A stretch of 64,000 bases of DNA from contig JAACJK010000219.1 of NCBI GenBank assembly GCA_013368325.1, forward strand, positions 124,001 through 188,000, in the 5' to 3' direction. Both the position numbers and the translations under genes were made by a program. Origin of the DNA: Ephemerocybe angulata (lineage: Eukaryota; Basidiomycota; Agaricomycetes; Agaricales; Psathyrellaceae). This document shows positions 29,570 through 41,514 of the stretch, in pieces (within the stretch, counting starts at the first letter, position 1; each line of letters opens with the position of its first letter). The notes beneath the pieces were generated by a model. It saw only the letters and a program-made list of their open reading frames with translations. It did not search any database and was not told the origin of the DNA.

Positions 29570-31318
29570 TGATGAGATCGATGCGAGAGTGCGGAAAACC
29601 ACTCTCGTCACAACCAACCAACACACACAAGCTTTACAAGCTAGGGAGAAGGTTTACTAAGTCAATGTATTCAATTTATTAAGGTAAACTTCGATTATTG
29701 TAAGTGTAAAGCGTTTCTAGGGCTTTAGGAGTCGACTATTCTCAAAGGTTCGATATTGTATAAGCTTATGTATTTATTCGAGAATTTATACGATTTTATC
29801 TGATTTTATACGTCGAGTATTCGGGCAGGAATCGAGGTTCGAGAGGGTGTACGGGCGATTAGGCGCCGGGCTGACTAAGTGATGTAGTGATCGGGTTGCT
29901 TGGATAAGCGTCGCGCTGATGGCGTCGATAATCAGTTTTGCTTGGACTCAATCGTAACGGGGACTCGATAGTGGGGTCAAAGGTGAGTCTTATTTCGATA
30001 TATATGGTGCTAATAGTCGATCTAGGGGTATGATAGGTACGAGGAGACCACAGGTGGTTCGGAGATGCCGTGTTCGGGACTTCGAGACGGCCGGGGACGC
30101 GGACGGGCGCTAATCGATGAAGGGTCGATAGGGATCGATGAAGACGTCTAGCGTAGACGTGTTGGCGATGAGGGATACGGTGAGTCTTGGCTTGGTGTGG
30201 TCCGGCTGATGCGAGGTAGAGGCGAACGGGACAGGCAGATGTGGTTGTTGGAAGGGGGCAGAGGGGCAGCGGCGCGAGTAGACGCGACGAAGGACGGATG
30301 GGAGACGACGACGAGAACTCACAAGACAGACAGACGGTAAGACAAAACTTCTGGGGGGTAAAACTATGCTGATTTCCTATGCTACAGGTACAAAGTATAT
30401 ATCATGGAACTTTTACAAGTGCCCCGGACACAAGATGTAAACGTGGTTCTGCAACTGCTCGATTAGGTGGGTCTCGATTCTATCTGAAAGGCCTATTCAC
30501 GGCGACAGGATACCTCCGCTTCTAAGAAGAGGGGAGGCACACGAGCCTTGACAGGGAAGTCGGCTGGCCGGATTCGGCGCGCGGAGTCCACGCGCTTAGG
30601 CGCGCGCGGCCGCTCGGCACTACGCCTCATGACGAACGTGCGCGTCGGACGCGCGCTTCGATTTCTCAAGGTAGGTCTTCTTCGAGGGTTAGGACTGCAG
30701 TTTGGAGGGATACGAGGGCTTACGCGTACACCGTGCCAAGGTGAACGCGTCTCGAGAAGCACCTCAAACCGGTAAGTTTATTGTCTTTCGATAATCACGC
30801 TGGGGTGCGCGCTAATTCGGGAACTCGATTACCGGGTAATCGAGCTTCGATATCCAGTGATGGGACGCGATAGGACGATCGAGGGTACGGCGAGGCCTCG
30901 ACCTTCGGGATGGTCTCGAGTGGGCGGGAGGATCAGTCGGGCAAGGGCGCACGCACCGGGCGGGTGGTTTCTCGATGTTGGAAGGCGTTCGCACTCGAGC
31001 ACCGATTGCCTGTCGGTGCTGCGAGCTCCTCAATGTACGTAGATCGACAGTTTAATAAATATGGTTCCAGGTTATTTCGCCACTTGTGAGTGCCAGGGTA
31101 GACGGGATAAACGCCGTACACAAGCTACTCCGTAAGTGGCGTGCCTTTGTACGTCCACCAAGGTGCGTAAACCATCTCTGGTACTCGAGGGATACCAGAG
31201 ACTGATATCCCGTACAGTGTTAACTGTACGGGTTTGACTGGTACAGAAACGGCGGGGTTTTATAGAGAAATGCGCGAAAACTTCGAGTTTTCGAGCATTT
31301 ACGACACCGGTCGTATCA
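29570..31318 (-). repeat. LTR-2 5' LTR
   Basis: 1,749 bp, same as the left LTR where compared; its outer edge touches the host gene at the CCGT duplication (31319-31322). Confidence 0.93.
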
Positions 31319-32319
31319 CCGTGCAGCATACAATATGTTGCCCGACCAAGCGTGCATCCTGACTGTCTCCCTGCTCGAAGTTCAAGGCATCCCGCATCTC
31401 TTCTAACAGAAATAGAGTGTCATTCTCGCATTTAAAAACCTCCAAATCTGCCGAGAGAACGTCTTCAATTATCGTTTTCCTGATTTCCTGAGCACTTGCG
31501 AGGATGTTGTCAAGCTCCCCCTTGACATATGGAGGGAGTTTGTCCGAAGTCTTCTGCCTCCATCCGGCCGTAACCATCAGATTTGCAAGATATTGAGAGA
31601 CCGAGGCAGTCATGGCTGCAATGACATCGCCGCGAGGCCGCAGTTGTGCATTGGTGATGGAACGCCATCTCTTCGCAACTCCGAGCTCGCCTATGAGGAC
31701 GCACCCAGGTAAATTGACCGTAAACTCCTCGAAGGTATCGCACTCACAGTTCTTAATAATCCCAGCCCATATATCCTCCATTTTTCCGTTCATCGCGTCG
31801 TCTCCAAGACAAAACGACTGGATTATAGTTCGACAAACATTCGCAAGGGCATTTTGGGCCAGCGCTGCAAAGATCGTTGGATTTCTCTGACCTATGCCGA
31901 CCGTCATGCAACCGACAACCTCTTCTCCCCACATCTGTGTGATAGCTGTGCGAGCCTCGATGGCATAGCGCGGTGGATTCCTCGTGGACCTAGGCTTGGC
32001 CGCTTGGATGATCTCGTTCCCCAGTGTGGAAGCAAGACCTTCGATGGCATCATTCAGCCTATCGACCATGCGCGTGACCTCCGCAACCTCGACCGCATTC
32101 GCAGTGTTCAGGAATTGCTGCGCAATTTTCAAATCGTCCTCGCACTCTGCGAGACGAAGTTTGGTGGATTTTAGCTTTGATTTCGCCCCCGCACACTTCT
32201 CTTCTAACTTCGTTATCACCGCTCGGTCATCATTCCTCGTCGCTTCCAGCTCCCCCTTGAGGCGATGGTAGAGCTCCAACAGTCTTGCGTGTTCGATCAA
32301 CAGGGTGTGGGGATCACGG
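31319..32319 (-). pseudogene. Middle part of the split host coiled-coil gene
   Basis: About 333 codons trapped between LTR-2 and the giant TIR element, each edge marked by a target duplication (CCGT 31319-31322; CACGG 32315-32319). It begins in frame as DPHTLLIEHARLLELYHRLK and continues into a long heptad-patterned coiled coil (through KLEEKCAGAKSKLKSTKLRL), then a helical domain rich in Ala/Ile and ending HIVCCT. No catalytic motif is visible. Similar unnamed coiled-coil proteins with conserved C-termini are known in agaricomycetes (family recollection, not checked). No ATG of its own opens it. Reading into LTR-2 adds only a few residues before a stop. Confidence 0.85.
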
Positions 32320-32344
32320 ACACCTTAGTCACACGGGAATAGGT

Positions 32345-32389
32345 GCCTCTTAGGCTTCCGAATTTACTCTTCCAGCCAGCCTAAGAGGC
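32345..32389. other. Subterminal hairpin of the giant element
   Basis: GCCTCTTAGGCT (32345-32356) is complementary to AGCCTAAGAGGC (32378-32389) with a 21-nt loop. The mirror copy is in the right arm near 42443-42487. It could be a transposase recognition structure. Confidence 0.6.
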
Positions 32390-32879
32390 GGGCACTTCCC
32401 AGGAAGAAAATTCTCTTCCCCTTTCTTTCTTCCCCTTCCATATTTCCCTTCCCTTTCCAGGTCCATTTCCCTTTCCACATTTCCCCTTCCACCTTTCCCT
32501 TATTCCCACTTGTTCTTCCCATCATTGATGTCACAGTCACGGGGTGTCCGGGGTCCTAGTTTTTTTTTTCTTTTTTTTTTGGCCCTCCCTATGGATCCAT
32601 GCCCTACGGTCATGTTAGAACCCTCCTAGCCCGACGTATGATAGCCTGTGAAGCTATTTGATCTCAGAACATTGGGAATTATTTTTCTGCTAGTTGGGCT
32701 TATTAGCAGTTCAAATAAGGCATCATTGAGGACAGGAACCACCACCCAATACTCGACAAAAAAAGTGAGAACTGCACCAACTCAGTAAGAGGCCAAAGAG
32801 CAAAGCACGCAAGGTGTATGCCTCACAAAGTTTCTTCCCGCTTTCCCTGTCTGCTCTCCTTCCTGCAGAGGCTTTTCCA

Positions 32880-33265
32880 GTTTCTTTCCAAGTATATCTT
32901 CTTCCCAATCTTCTTCCCAACCCTTTTCCAAGAGAGACTTCTTCCCGATTTCCTTCCCCGCCACAATCCTTCCCACTCTTCTTCCAAGGCAATCTTCTTC
33001 CCAAACTTCTTCCAAGGCAATCTTCTTCCCAAACTTCTTCCAAGGCAATCTTCTTCCCAATCTTCTTCCGAGATAGACTTATTCCCAATCTTCTTCCAAG
33101 AGAGACTTCTTCCCCAGTTTCTTCCCTGGCACACTTCTTCCCAACCTTCTTCCAAGGCAGTCTTTTTCCAAGTCTTCTTCCAAGGCAATCTTCTTCCCAG
33201 TCTTCTTCCAGGGCAATCTTCTTCCCGGTCTTCTTTCCGGGCAATCTTCTTCCTACTTTTTCTCT
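32880..33265. repeat. 28-bp pyrimidine-rich minisatellite, left arm
   Basis: Tandem units of the type CTTCTTCCAAGGCAATCTTC plus TTCCCAAA, with variants. One strand is nearly all pyrimidine plus short GGCAA islands. Because 28 is not a multiple of three, all frames stay open in long low-complexity runs; these are not genes. Confidence 0.85.
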
Positions 33266-33284
33266 AGGGCAAAGAAGATAAAAA

Positions 33285-33480
33285 AGTACCTTCAGTACCG
33301 ATGGACAGGCAATATCCAAGACCGCAGGATTTGCGCAGGATGAGTGTGGCCATGCACTTGCCATGCACAAGGAAAGTGGCCACACCCCAGAAGATAAACT
33401 ACCTTCAGTACTGCTTCACCAGCAAAATCCGAGACCGCAGGATGAGTGTGGCCACTAACCATATGCAAGAAGATAAAGTG
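33285..33480. repeat. Left subterminal repeats
   Basis: About two units containing TACCTTCAGTAC, then AGACCGCAGGATGAGTGTGGCCA. These are the inverted counterparts of the 41060-41435 units. Confidence 0.65.
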
Positions 33481-33599
33481 TTCAGGTTCACCATTCAGGT
33501 GACAAAATACCCCAAACCTGAACCGAACCGGACTGCGGACAGCCTAAAATTTGTACAAAGGTGTGTGTGTGTCATAAATCTGATGAGTGGCCACTGGCC

Positions 33600-36500
33600 A
33601 GAGTAATAGTTGAAAAGTTATCAACTCTAGGCGGAGTATTCATGCAGCATACTTAGTAAGTAGTGGGAGTCAAAGTGGGAGGTTGTGTGGCGCGCCTGGT
33701 TGGTTGTGCGGTGAGTTTTGATGTTAAGTTTTTTTGATGCTATCACGGCACTTGCCTTTATGATTGTCCCACAGAATTGGGTGGACCATGGATGTTGGCG
33801 ACTTGAGCGGGGCTCGAAAAAGCTTATGTAATTGCCTTTTTGGGAAGGCTTGGCGCTTATGTAGGTGGTTGGTTCAATTTTTGGGCTTAAATTTTTTTCC
33901 AACCCTAGTGCTGTTTTCTGAAGACTAGCCCACCCATGATGTCTCTTGCCGAAATCCAAAATATCAGTCGCTGCGCCCACCACTCCTGCTTTGACTTCCT
34001 CTTGGTACATATGATCTGCAGTAATTGCAGAACCCCTATGTATTCGCATAACTACTACATTATATACATAATTTCACTCTACCCCTTCCCCCTATGCAAC
34101 TGGCTTCCCAGAGACATAGATACGCAACAAGAATCAAGCAGTGAGGGTCAGCGTGGGTTGGCATCAAATATGAGTGGGGTCAGCATACCGGTGTTGTGCT
34201 TTGTGGGGGTAAGCGGAGGACGGTTGCCATTGAGAGATGGCTGCAGGATGTTGGGCCGTGAACGGAACCTTGATTGCGATAACTAGCGGAGAGCAGGGAT
34301 AGACCCCAGAGGCCGTCGAGTGATATGGGTTTGGGCTGGGAGGGCGAAGGTGGGACGGGGAGTGGATCACCCTTCATGCCTCTCAAACCCACGTCGCCTC
34401 TAGCCACCACCTTCACCGTGCCACACTCATCCATCCAAGCCCGGCCAGATGCTCCTCTCGCTCCTGACGCGGCCTTTCTGTGCCGTGAAGCACCTCCGCA
34501 AGCCCAAGCTCATTGCAGACATGCAAGCTTTCAGCGATTGGGTCAACTCAGTGTGTTGGATTGGCGCTGGACATCGCTGGTGCTGCAAATGTAGTCGTCG
34601 TCCATAATGATGCAAAATTTCCGACCCACCAGCTAATGCCTCACTAACCACGACCTCCAGCACTCTTCTACGCGCGACTACAAGCCTTCGTGAGTACACC
34701 TTCAAGGCAGCTTGAAATTCATGGCCACCGACCGATGCATCGAGCTCGTCGTCTCCCACGACGAGCTTACCCTCCCACAATGGAAACCAAGGTCTACTCG
34801 CATCTCCATTGGTGATGACCTCGAGGTTTCTGTGGCCTGTAATACTAACTATGGCGGCAGCGTTAAACTTTTCAGGGCAGTCATGACCTGGCTGTGGCTA
34901 CTGCAGATACAAGTCAGTCGCCGTCATACAGCACTAAACGACCTTCGCTTACAAAGTACCGCACTCTTCCCACCGACCTAAACATCCACCAACCGCCATG
35001 CCTCAACATCACTGCGGCCTTTCTAGACTAAAGGTGAGTACACGTGTTGTATGGCGAGCGGTATAACGAGGCACTAACCGAGCATTGTGCGAGCCGTGGA
35101 GAATGGGGATGTCATGGTCTCATGCATGTTGTGCTGAGCTAAGGTTGAGCTAAGGTCCATAAGTCGGCGTTCACTGTGCATAGGGAATTACTCACTGATA
35201 AAGCCAATCAGCTCGCTATGCAAGTGCAGACGAGCTATCCTAAAAAGAGGTAGAGGTGAGTAAAAAGGTTTATAGTGAAGGGTAAAAACTCACTGTCATC
35301 GACATACTCAAGCTTCGGCCTCGCCGCCCCGTGCTGACCTTCAGGGGGAAGGGCTCCTCGTCGTCCGCGTCCTCGAGCTGATGCCGCCGTCCATAGCGAG
35401 GTGGGTCAGGGCGAAGCAGGGGGACTTGGGCGAGGTGGAGAGGGTCGATGCAGAAGCTGCGCAGGGTCGTGGCAGTGAGCTCGCCAGGATCGGGCGTGCC
35501 GCCCTTGTCGTCAATCTTCCACGTGCCGCTATCGCTCCCCACACCAAGCACAAGTCCAAGTTGTCGAAGTCGGTTGCGACTTGGCTACGTGTGTTGTGTT
35601 GGTTGTGGGTCCGAGGCGGGGCGGGCGAGGAAGCGACTGTGAGAGGGTGTGGATGGTGTCGAGGGCGGGGTACATGAGCGAGAGGGATGGCGCGAGTTGG
35701 GCGGGTTCGGCGGCGGTGAGGTAGGCGACGGAGGCGGGGAGGGCGGCATGGAGCACCTGTGGGGGTTATTAGTAACGGAAAAGATGGATAGAATGGATAC
35801 CAGGAGGAAAGATGCGAAAATGAACAAGGGGAATCATTGTTGAAAGTACAAAACGAGGTGGACTGAGTGTACGTCGAGCAAATGTCGAGTCACTCGAGCA
35901 AAATTACAATAGACAATATTTAGAAGGGGGGGTCGGTTGGGAATGAGTGCGATGAATCATGAGGAGCGCGGACGACCGAACAACACAACAATCGAAAGAA
36001 GGCCAAAGACTATAAGGGAATGAAGATCCATGTCCATGCATGGAACGCGAATCGAAGGGTGGCTGCTCGTTCGACACCAACTGCAGTGACTCGCACGCAG
36101 GTGTGGAAGTAGAACGAATGAACGATGGAATGCGAGGAAGGAGTGAAGTGGGAGAAGTGAGTTATTGAAGAACGAAGCCCCGTCTCGTGCAAAGCAGAAT
36201 AGAAAAGTACGACAGCGCATGTTAGGCTTCAAAAGAACGAGAGCATAACGGGGATACGCATGTCGACTTTCTCGAAGGAATGCCCGGGAACAGGTGCTCA
36301 GAGCGTGCGGAGCTTTGAAGTATAGCGGGCACAAGCATAACGCGCATAGACATCTCGGACGCCTCGAGGGACGCCTCGGGGCAGGCGAAGAAAGGAAAGA
36401 GTTTGGCAGAAGCCTACATAAAAGCGCGAAGGGTGGAATTGGGGTGGAACGAAGTGGGGGAAGGCCAAAGACGGTAACGAACATGCGCATACACTTACCT

Positions 36501-39500
36501 TGATAGACTCATGGTCTGCGGCCCCTTCTGAAACACCTGCAACAGTACGTCCGTCCCCAAATCCATAACCAGGTTCGGACATCCAGCAAAGACCCTATAC
36601 CCGCTCTCCCTCAGCCCCGCCCCGCCCGCGCCCTGCAGCGTCATCGTGAACGTCTGCCCCTGCAGCGCATGCCACGGCAGCCCGCGCACCATCCCCTGCT
36701 TCGCCACATCGCAGATCGTGTCCACGCTCTTCCTGTTCGTGGGAGAGCAAGTGCAGCAGCAGCAGCTCGAGCGTCGTGAGGGTCTGCGAGGAGATGTGAT
36801 CTTAGAGGGAGAGCCGCGGTTGAACGGGGTGGTGGCGTGGCTGCGAGGGGGCGGGGCGGAAGAGGAGTCGGCACTAGAGGGCATGGTGGTGGTATGGTGG
36901 AAAGCCGCCAGGCATGGGGCCATCAGCAGGTGCTCGCGATCGGCCAAGCATCGTCAAACATTACACGCGGCACGCCGTTTAAGCGCCCGGGTCTCAAGGG
37001 GACAAATCAGTACCTAACGTGGCCCCCATAGGGCCAATACGCCTTATTTATATGTAATGTATCTATATACTGTACTACATTTACCTACTATACATTGCTG
37101 GACTTCTCAGGGGCGTAATATGTTAGTATGACGATGAAGACGGCAGCGAGCCCACTCCATTTTACCGGCAAATAGGTAGGGGACCCACGGCAGAGAAAAA
37201 TCTGTAAAAATCACATAAATAACCAGTAAAATTAGCTCTTTAAAACGCGCCAACTTACGTAGCAAACGGACCAGTAGTTGAGTTAAGGTCAGACCGTGCA
37301 AGATTCTGGGTTTGATGTAACTTGTGTTCCATACGCCAGGCCTCATCGTCACCCTCTACACTCGACATTCGCCCGGCTTCATCTCGGTCGCAAAATGTTT
37401 CAAGAAACTGTACAATTGGTGATGCCCCTTGGGCCCTTTCTCACTCCTTCCGGGTTATCGACATACTCGAGTTTGACTTTACCGACATACGGTACCAAGT
37501 ATATTATGTGGGCGCACCATAAACAGACGCTCAAGCTCGTCGTTCGAGGTCAGTCGTCTCTACTCCTGGCTTCCAAGTTGAAAAGCTAATACTACAAGCT
37601 ACTCATAGTATACTCATAAGGCCCCACGATTCAAACCCTGCGCGAGGATTCATCTAGGGCACTTAGGATGGCGGTCGCTTATCTCAGGTGTTCTGGCTGG
37701 GCACTGGAGGACATAGAGAAACATGATGTATATTGTGCCGTTCGTATGCGAATATACAGACGTTGGACGAAAGCGGTTGGGGCAGCCAGCAACAAACATA
37801 CCTATAGTGCTTGGATTGCGCCACGGTCGGGGCTCCGCGGGGCACGGCAACGCCGCGCAGGGCGATATGCGCGCTGCGCGCGGTGGGCTTCCACCGCACG
37901 CACTTGCGGATGGTGCCGTCGTCGAGCGTGAAATGGCTCGAACGGAGGCCACCTAACGAGTGCCCGGTATGGGGGTGAAATGTGCGCTCTGTGGATAACA
38001 TATGTGGGTCATGAATGTTCTCAAAAGGATGGTCATGCGGTACTCACCTGAAACCCACAGCACACAGTCACTCACGATAACGACGACACGGCTCCTTGGT
38101 AAAGTCTTTGTCTGCTGGCTTCAGGTGGTCGAGTAAGTCAACCAGTTCAGTGCAATCGATGCGAGACACTCACTTTCTATGCCTTCTATGTCACAGCCCC
38201 TCGCTTCGGATTACAAGCAAGTCCCGCTCCGCCTGCATATCTCATACAATAACCGCACTTGGAACGAACAGTACTATCCTCGGAAGGCGCGTATTCTCGC
38301 TGACCAGCCTGCACCGAGCTACAGCCGCGGCAGGGGAGCTAGAGAAACGATGCAAAGGTCAGTTTCGAGGCAGAGATAGTCACGCTTCACTCACTGACAT
38401 TTATATTCCCAACAGTACATTCCACATCCAACGACTGCATCGCCTTCATCGGCAACCTCGACGCCCTGGTTGGCGACGTGGAACGACGTGGTGTTGGTAT
38501 CGCAACGCGCTGGAGGGTCTGTGTAAAGTCAAGATCAGTCTTCGGTCTTTCGGATGGACTGCTAGCTCAGTACCCACCCGAGCGCACCGTCTATCTCATA
38601 AGTCATTCCTCGGGCTGACGCACAACGGCGACGAGTCTCTCACTCGTTTTATGGGCTAGATAAACAGAACAAGGTCAGTCTAACGATGCTTCGGTATACT
38701 GACTTGAACTCACCAACTGTGGTCGACAACTGTTGTCGACATCGTAGACTTGGGCTCAGGACTCTCGCCGGCGTCGTTGGACGCGAGCGAGGGGTGCTGG
38801 GGGCCGGGGCTGAAGCTGAAGCCGCTCACGTCGTTGAGCGTGAGCAAGAGTTGCTGGGGCATCGGCGTTGGAGGCACAAGCGGCCTGTGGGTGATGTGGG
38901 GGAGCCGGCGATGGGGTGCGTGCGCTCGAGGCCGCCTCAAATCCGTCCCGTCGTCACCTTCTAATACAATCAGCTCCCACATTCAACTCTCCTCCCCTCC
39001 CGACCGTCCTCCCGCCTTCAAATGCGCCGCAATCTGCGGTGAAGCTTCAAGGTCTGTCTCGATTAGATCGCGTTACGATGGTGAATGTATGCTTACTTTG
39101 TCGTAACGTTTCCAGAGCGCGCGCGGGCCGATCCCCTCAAATTTGGACTTGGAACACGAGACGACCGTTCGACGCTCTCAAACTCTGCGAGAACCGATCA
39201 TCGCCTGCAAGGTTAGTCAGTTTCTAGCTTATCTGCACATCTTGAGACCGACTTACCGCTTCCAGGCCCATCCCTATGCGATTGACGTGCGTAAGCCACA
39301 ATACAACATCAGCCCAACAGAGCGACGAACTCACGAAGCACGACGGCAGCCGCTCGCAATGGACTCGAAACTCACGACTGCCCGATGCGTCGAGTCCCAA
39401 AACATCGACGCCCGCTCGCCACCCACCTCCTGACGCCCCATGAGCCCAGAATTACCTCCCGACGCCCCAAGAGGCCAGTATCACCTTCCGACGATCTGCT

Positions 39501-41000
39501 CATCGCATTAGCACGCGACTCTGACTCAAAGAACTCGCAAACTCACCTCCTGGCCGACGGCGCACACACCCAACGACACAGGCCCACGAGCTCAAGCTCA
39601 ATCACCTCAAAACGACACCGAGTACTGCGGGGTGCCGAACATGGAGGCGATGGAGCCCAAGCGAGAGGGCACGAGGCTGGAAGAAAAACGGTTAGTCTCC
39701 TCACGTCGCACGGGCAACTCAGACTGATCTTTGCAACAGAAACGATGACCACACGCACCCGACGTTATCCCAGCGTCGACAACGACGGCCCAAGCTATGC
39801 GCTTTGAAGTTTGGGCTCACCATCGGTTTGGGAAGCAGCAACAAGCGCGCGGCGCGTTCGTCGATGCGTCACGCGTCACTCTGTGACGCGTGACAATGGA
39901 AGTGATTCCGCGCCGGCCACCGAATCCTCCTTCCCCCATGATCGTCCCTCTTCTCTGCTCACTGTCGTCGCATTCTACGTCGTCCCCTTAAAAAGCGATA
40001 ACAGACCTCGTCGCCAACAGGTTGCCTGCTCCGCGCTTTGCCGCCCACAACCAACTCCGACACCTCCAGATGCACCCCCCGTCCGCGTCCGACGACACCG
40101 TCCTTCTTCACCCGCACCAGTACCAAGTTCGGATGCCGGTCTCCCACCCGTACCCTCACCACGTTCGTCTCCATCATCGCCGCCTTTGCGTCCAACGACA
40201 CCATTACTACCTCGCACCTGAAGGCCCCTGCCTCCCTTGATGGCACGAAGGGGAGATCGGCGAGGATTCCTGGGATCGTCGGTGAGTCAGCGAGTGTTTG
40301 CATATGGCTCGCAGTACTTACTTGTTCCCTTCTATTCCTCTACTGACAGAGCTCGTATCCACGGACTTTTTTTTTGACGTGCAACACGTTGAACCTGCGC
40401 GTCATTTATGTGTGCGCCCTCAGCAGCTTCGATTAGGGCGTCTGGGTCGCTGGATCACCCACTATCTTCGGTGACCATCTTGCCTTTACGAGGCCGTTCA
40501 ATCTTGCTGTTGGTGCAGTCCCGCAGATCCAGAAACGGAGCCCAAGTGAGGTGCGGTGAGTTTACTTAGTTGCCGTGCTTTTGATTTGCTTTCCTGACCC
40601 CAGTCGAGTTAGGTGCTGCACTGTTCCATGATGGAGACAAGAGGTTGGGGTTGGGGTCTTCGGGAATCGGGATTGGACCGAGAGCTTGAGGGTCGAAGGT
40701 GGAGAGTCCTGTGGCCGTCGGTGAGGAATTCAGTGTTTACATGTGTGCATTCGTACTCACCTACACACCCACACCACTGAAATCGCGAGTGCATGTCTTG
40801 GGATGATCAGAATTTATAAGGGCCTACAGAGACCAAGCCCGTGGCGTGCGTCTAACCGTGGTGGTGTATCCCACAGGTCCAGAGGCGGGAATCATAGCGA
40901 AGTACGGCGACTTCCACGAGGGCCGGGATAGGGGACTATTTTCTGCACGGGACAGTGGCTGCAAAGGTACATCAGTAAATAGCCAGAATGTATTAACATG
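33600..41000. other. Interior of the giant element: no intact gene, gene-like fragments
   Basis: Nothing here makes a confident gene. Coding-like pieces include 34449-34551 (+, MLLSLLTRPFCAVKHLRKPK onward), about 35640-35760 (-, VLHAALPASVAYLTAAEPAQ), about 36495-36700 (-, FAGCPNLVMDLGTDVLLQVF), 37890-37932 within a longer - frame (FTLDDGTIRKCVRW), about 38720-38870 (-, LLLTLNDVSGFSFSPGP) and about 40000-40290 (-, GILADLPFVPSREAGAFRCE). Many abut GTGAGT/GTAAGT- and CAG-like splice signals. The FTLDDGTIRKCVRW piece resembles the strand signature of OB folds; this is weak. The best reading is decayed or captured exons of several host genes. Confidence 0.4.
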
Positions 41001-41059
41001 AAATGAATAGAATTACCTTTGATGAGTATACTACTCCTGACAGCGGTGAAGTGATGATG

Positions 41060-41435
41060 GTGTCAAAGATGGCATGGCCAGCGCTGCACTCGGTGTGGTA
41101 TTTGATCTTGTTGCGGGTAGCCACACTCAACCTGTGGCCTTGGAAGGTACTTTATCTGCGCTGGGCCACACCCACCCCACGGTCTCAGATAATACATAGC
41201 CTTCAGTCCTGAAGGTACTTTATCTTGTTGTGCTGTGCCAGGGCCCATACTCACCCCGCGGTCTCAGATAATACATAGTCTTCAGTCCTGAAGGTATTTG
41301 ATCTTGTTGTGGGGGGCAGCTGGCCACACTCACCCTGCAGTCTCAGATAATACCCAAATAATACCTGGCCTTCAGTCCTGAAGGTATTCTATCTCTTTGC
41401 AGGTGGCCACACTCACCCTGTGGTCTCAGACAGGG
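41060..41435. repeat. Right subterminal repeats
   Basis: About four to five units of roughly 75 bp containing GGCCACACTCACCCTG, GGTCTCAGATAATAC and CCTTCAGTCCTGAAGGTA, the last an 18-nt near-palindrome. Inverted relatives of 33285-33480. Confidence 0.75.
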
Positions 41436-41514
41436 AATTCAAGTGTAAATAGCTTGTATAGAATTTGAGCCCAAATACCTGTGCACAAAGTGCTTTCGGT
41501 GCCTGTGTGCAAGG

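Larger units (their letters stand above)
18673..31318 (-). mobile_element. LTR-2: giant Ty3-type retrotransposon with an antisense gene
   Basis: 12,646 bp. The LTRs are 1,749 bp (18673-20421 and 29570-31318), bounded TGAT...ATCA, with a 4-bp duplication CCGT (18669-18672 and 31319-31322). The element lies on the - strand: the primer site is inside the right LTR (TGGAGCCCACC from 29567 downward, two nt after the LTR) and the purine tract inside the left LTR (20422-20432). Order: gag, protease, RT-RNase H-integrase, then a spliced gene on the opposite strand, then the 3' LTR. The three frames step -1 each time. The LTRs look identical where compared, so insertion is recent. It disrupts a host gene transcribed in the same direction. 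Confidence 0.93.
32320..33270 (+). repeat. Left ~1-kb terminal inverted repeat
   Basis: Matches the complement of about 41515-42512 with scattered substitutions and small indels, for example TGCTAGTTGGGCTTATTAGC here against TGCGGTATTAGC in the other arm. It includes the hairpin at 32345-32389, a CTTTCCC-rich stretch, T runs near 32560-32580, and the CTTCTTCC minisatellite. Confidence 0.85.

Noticed and set aside
32880..33265. Tandem repeats considered as a CRISPR array
   Set aside because: Units are contiguous with no unique spacers, and the genome is fungal.
32723..33385. Long open frames in all directions through the left arm of the giant element (likewise 41426-42119)
   Set aside because: They are products of a 28-bp low-complexity repeat that lacks stops in several frames; the repeated Gly-Arg-Arg-Leu-Pro-Trp-type peptides have no domain.
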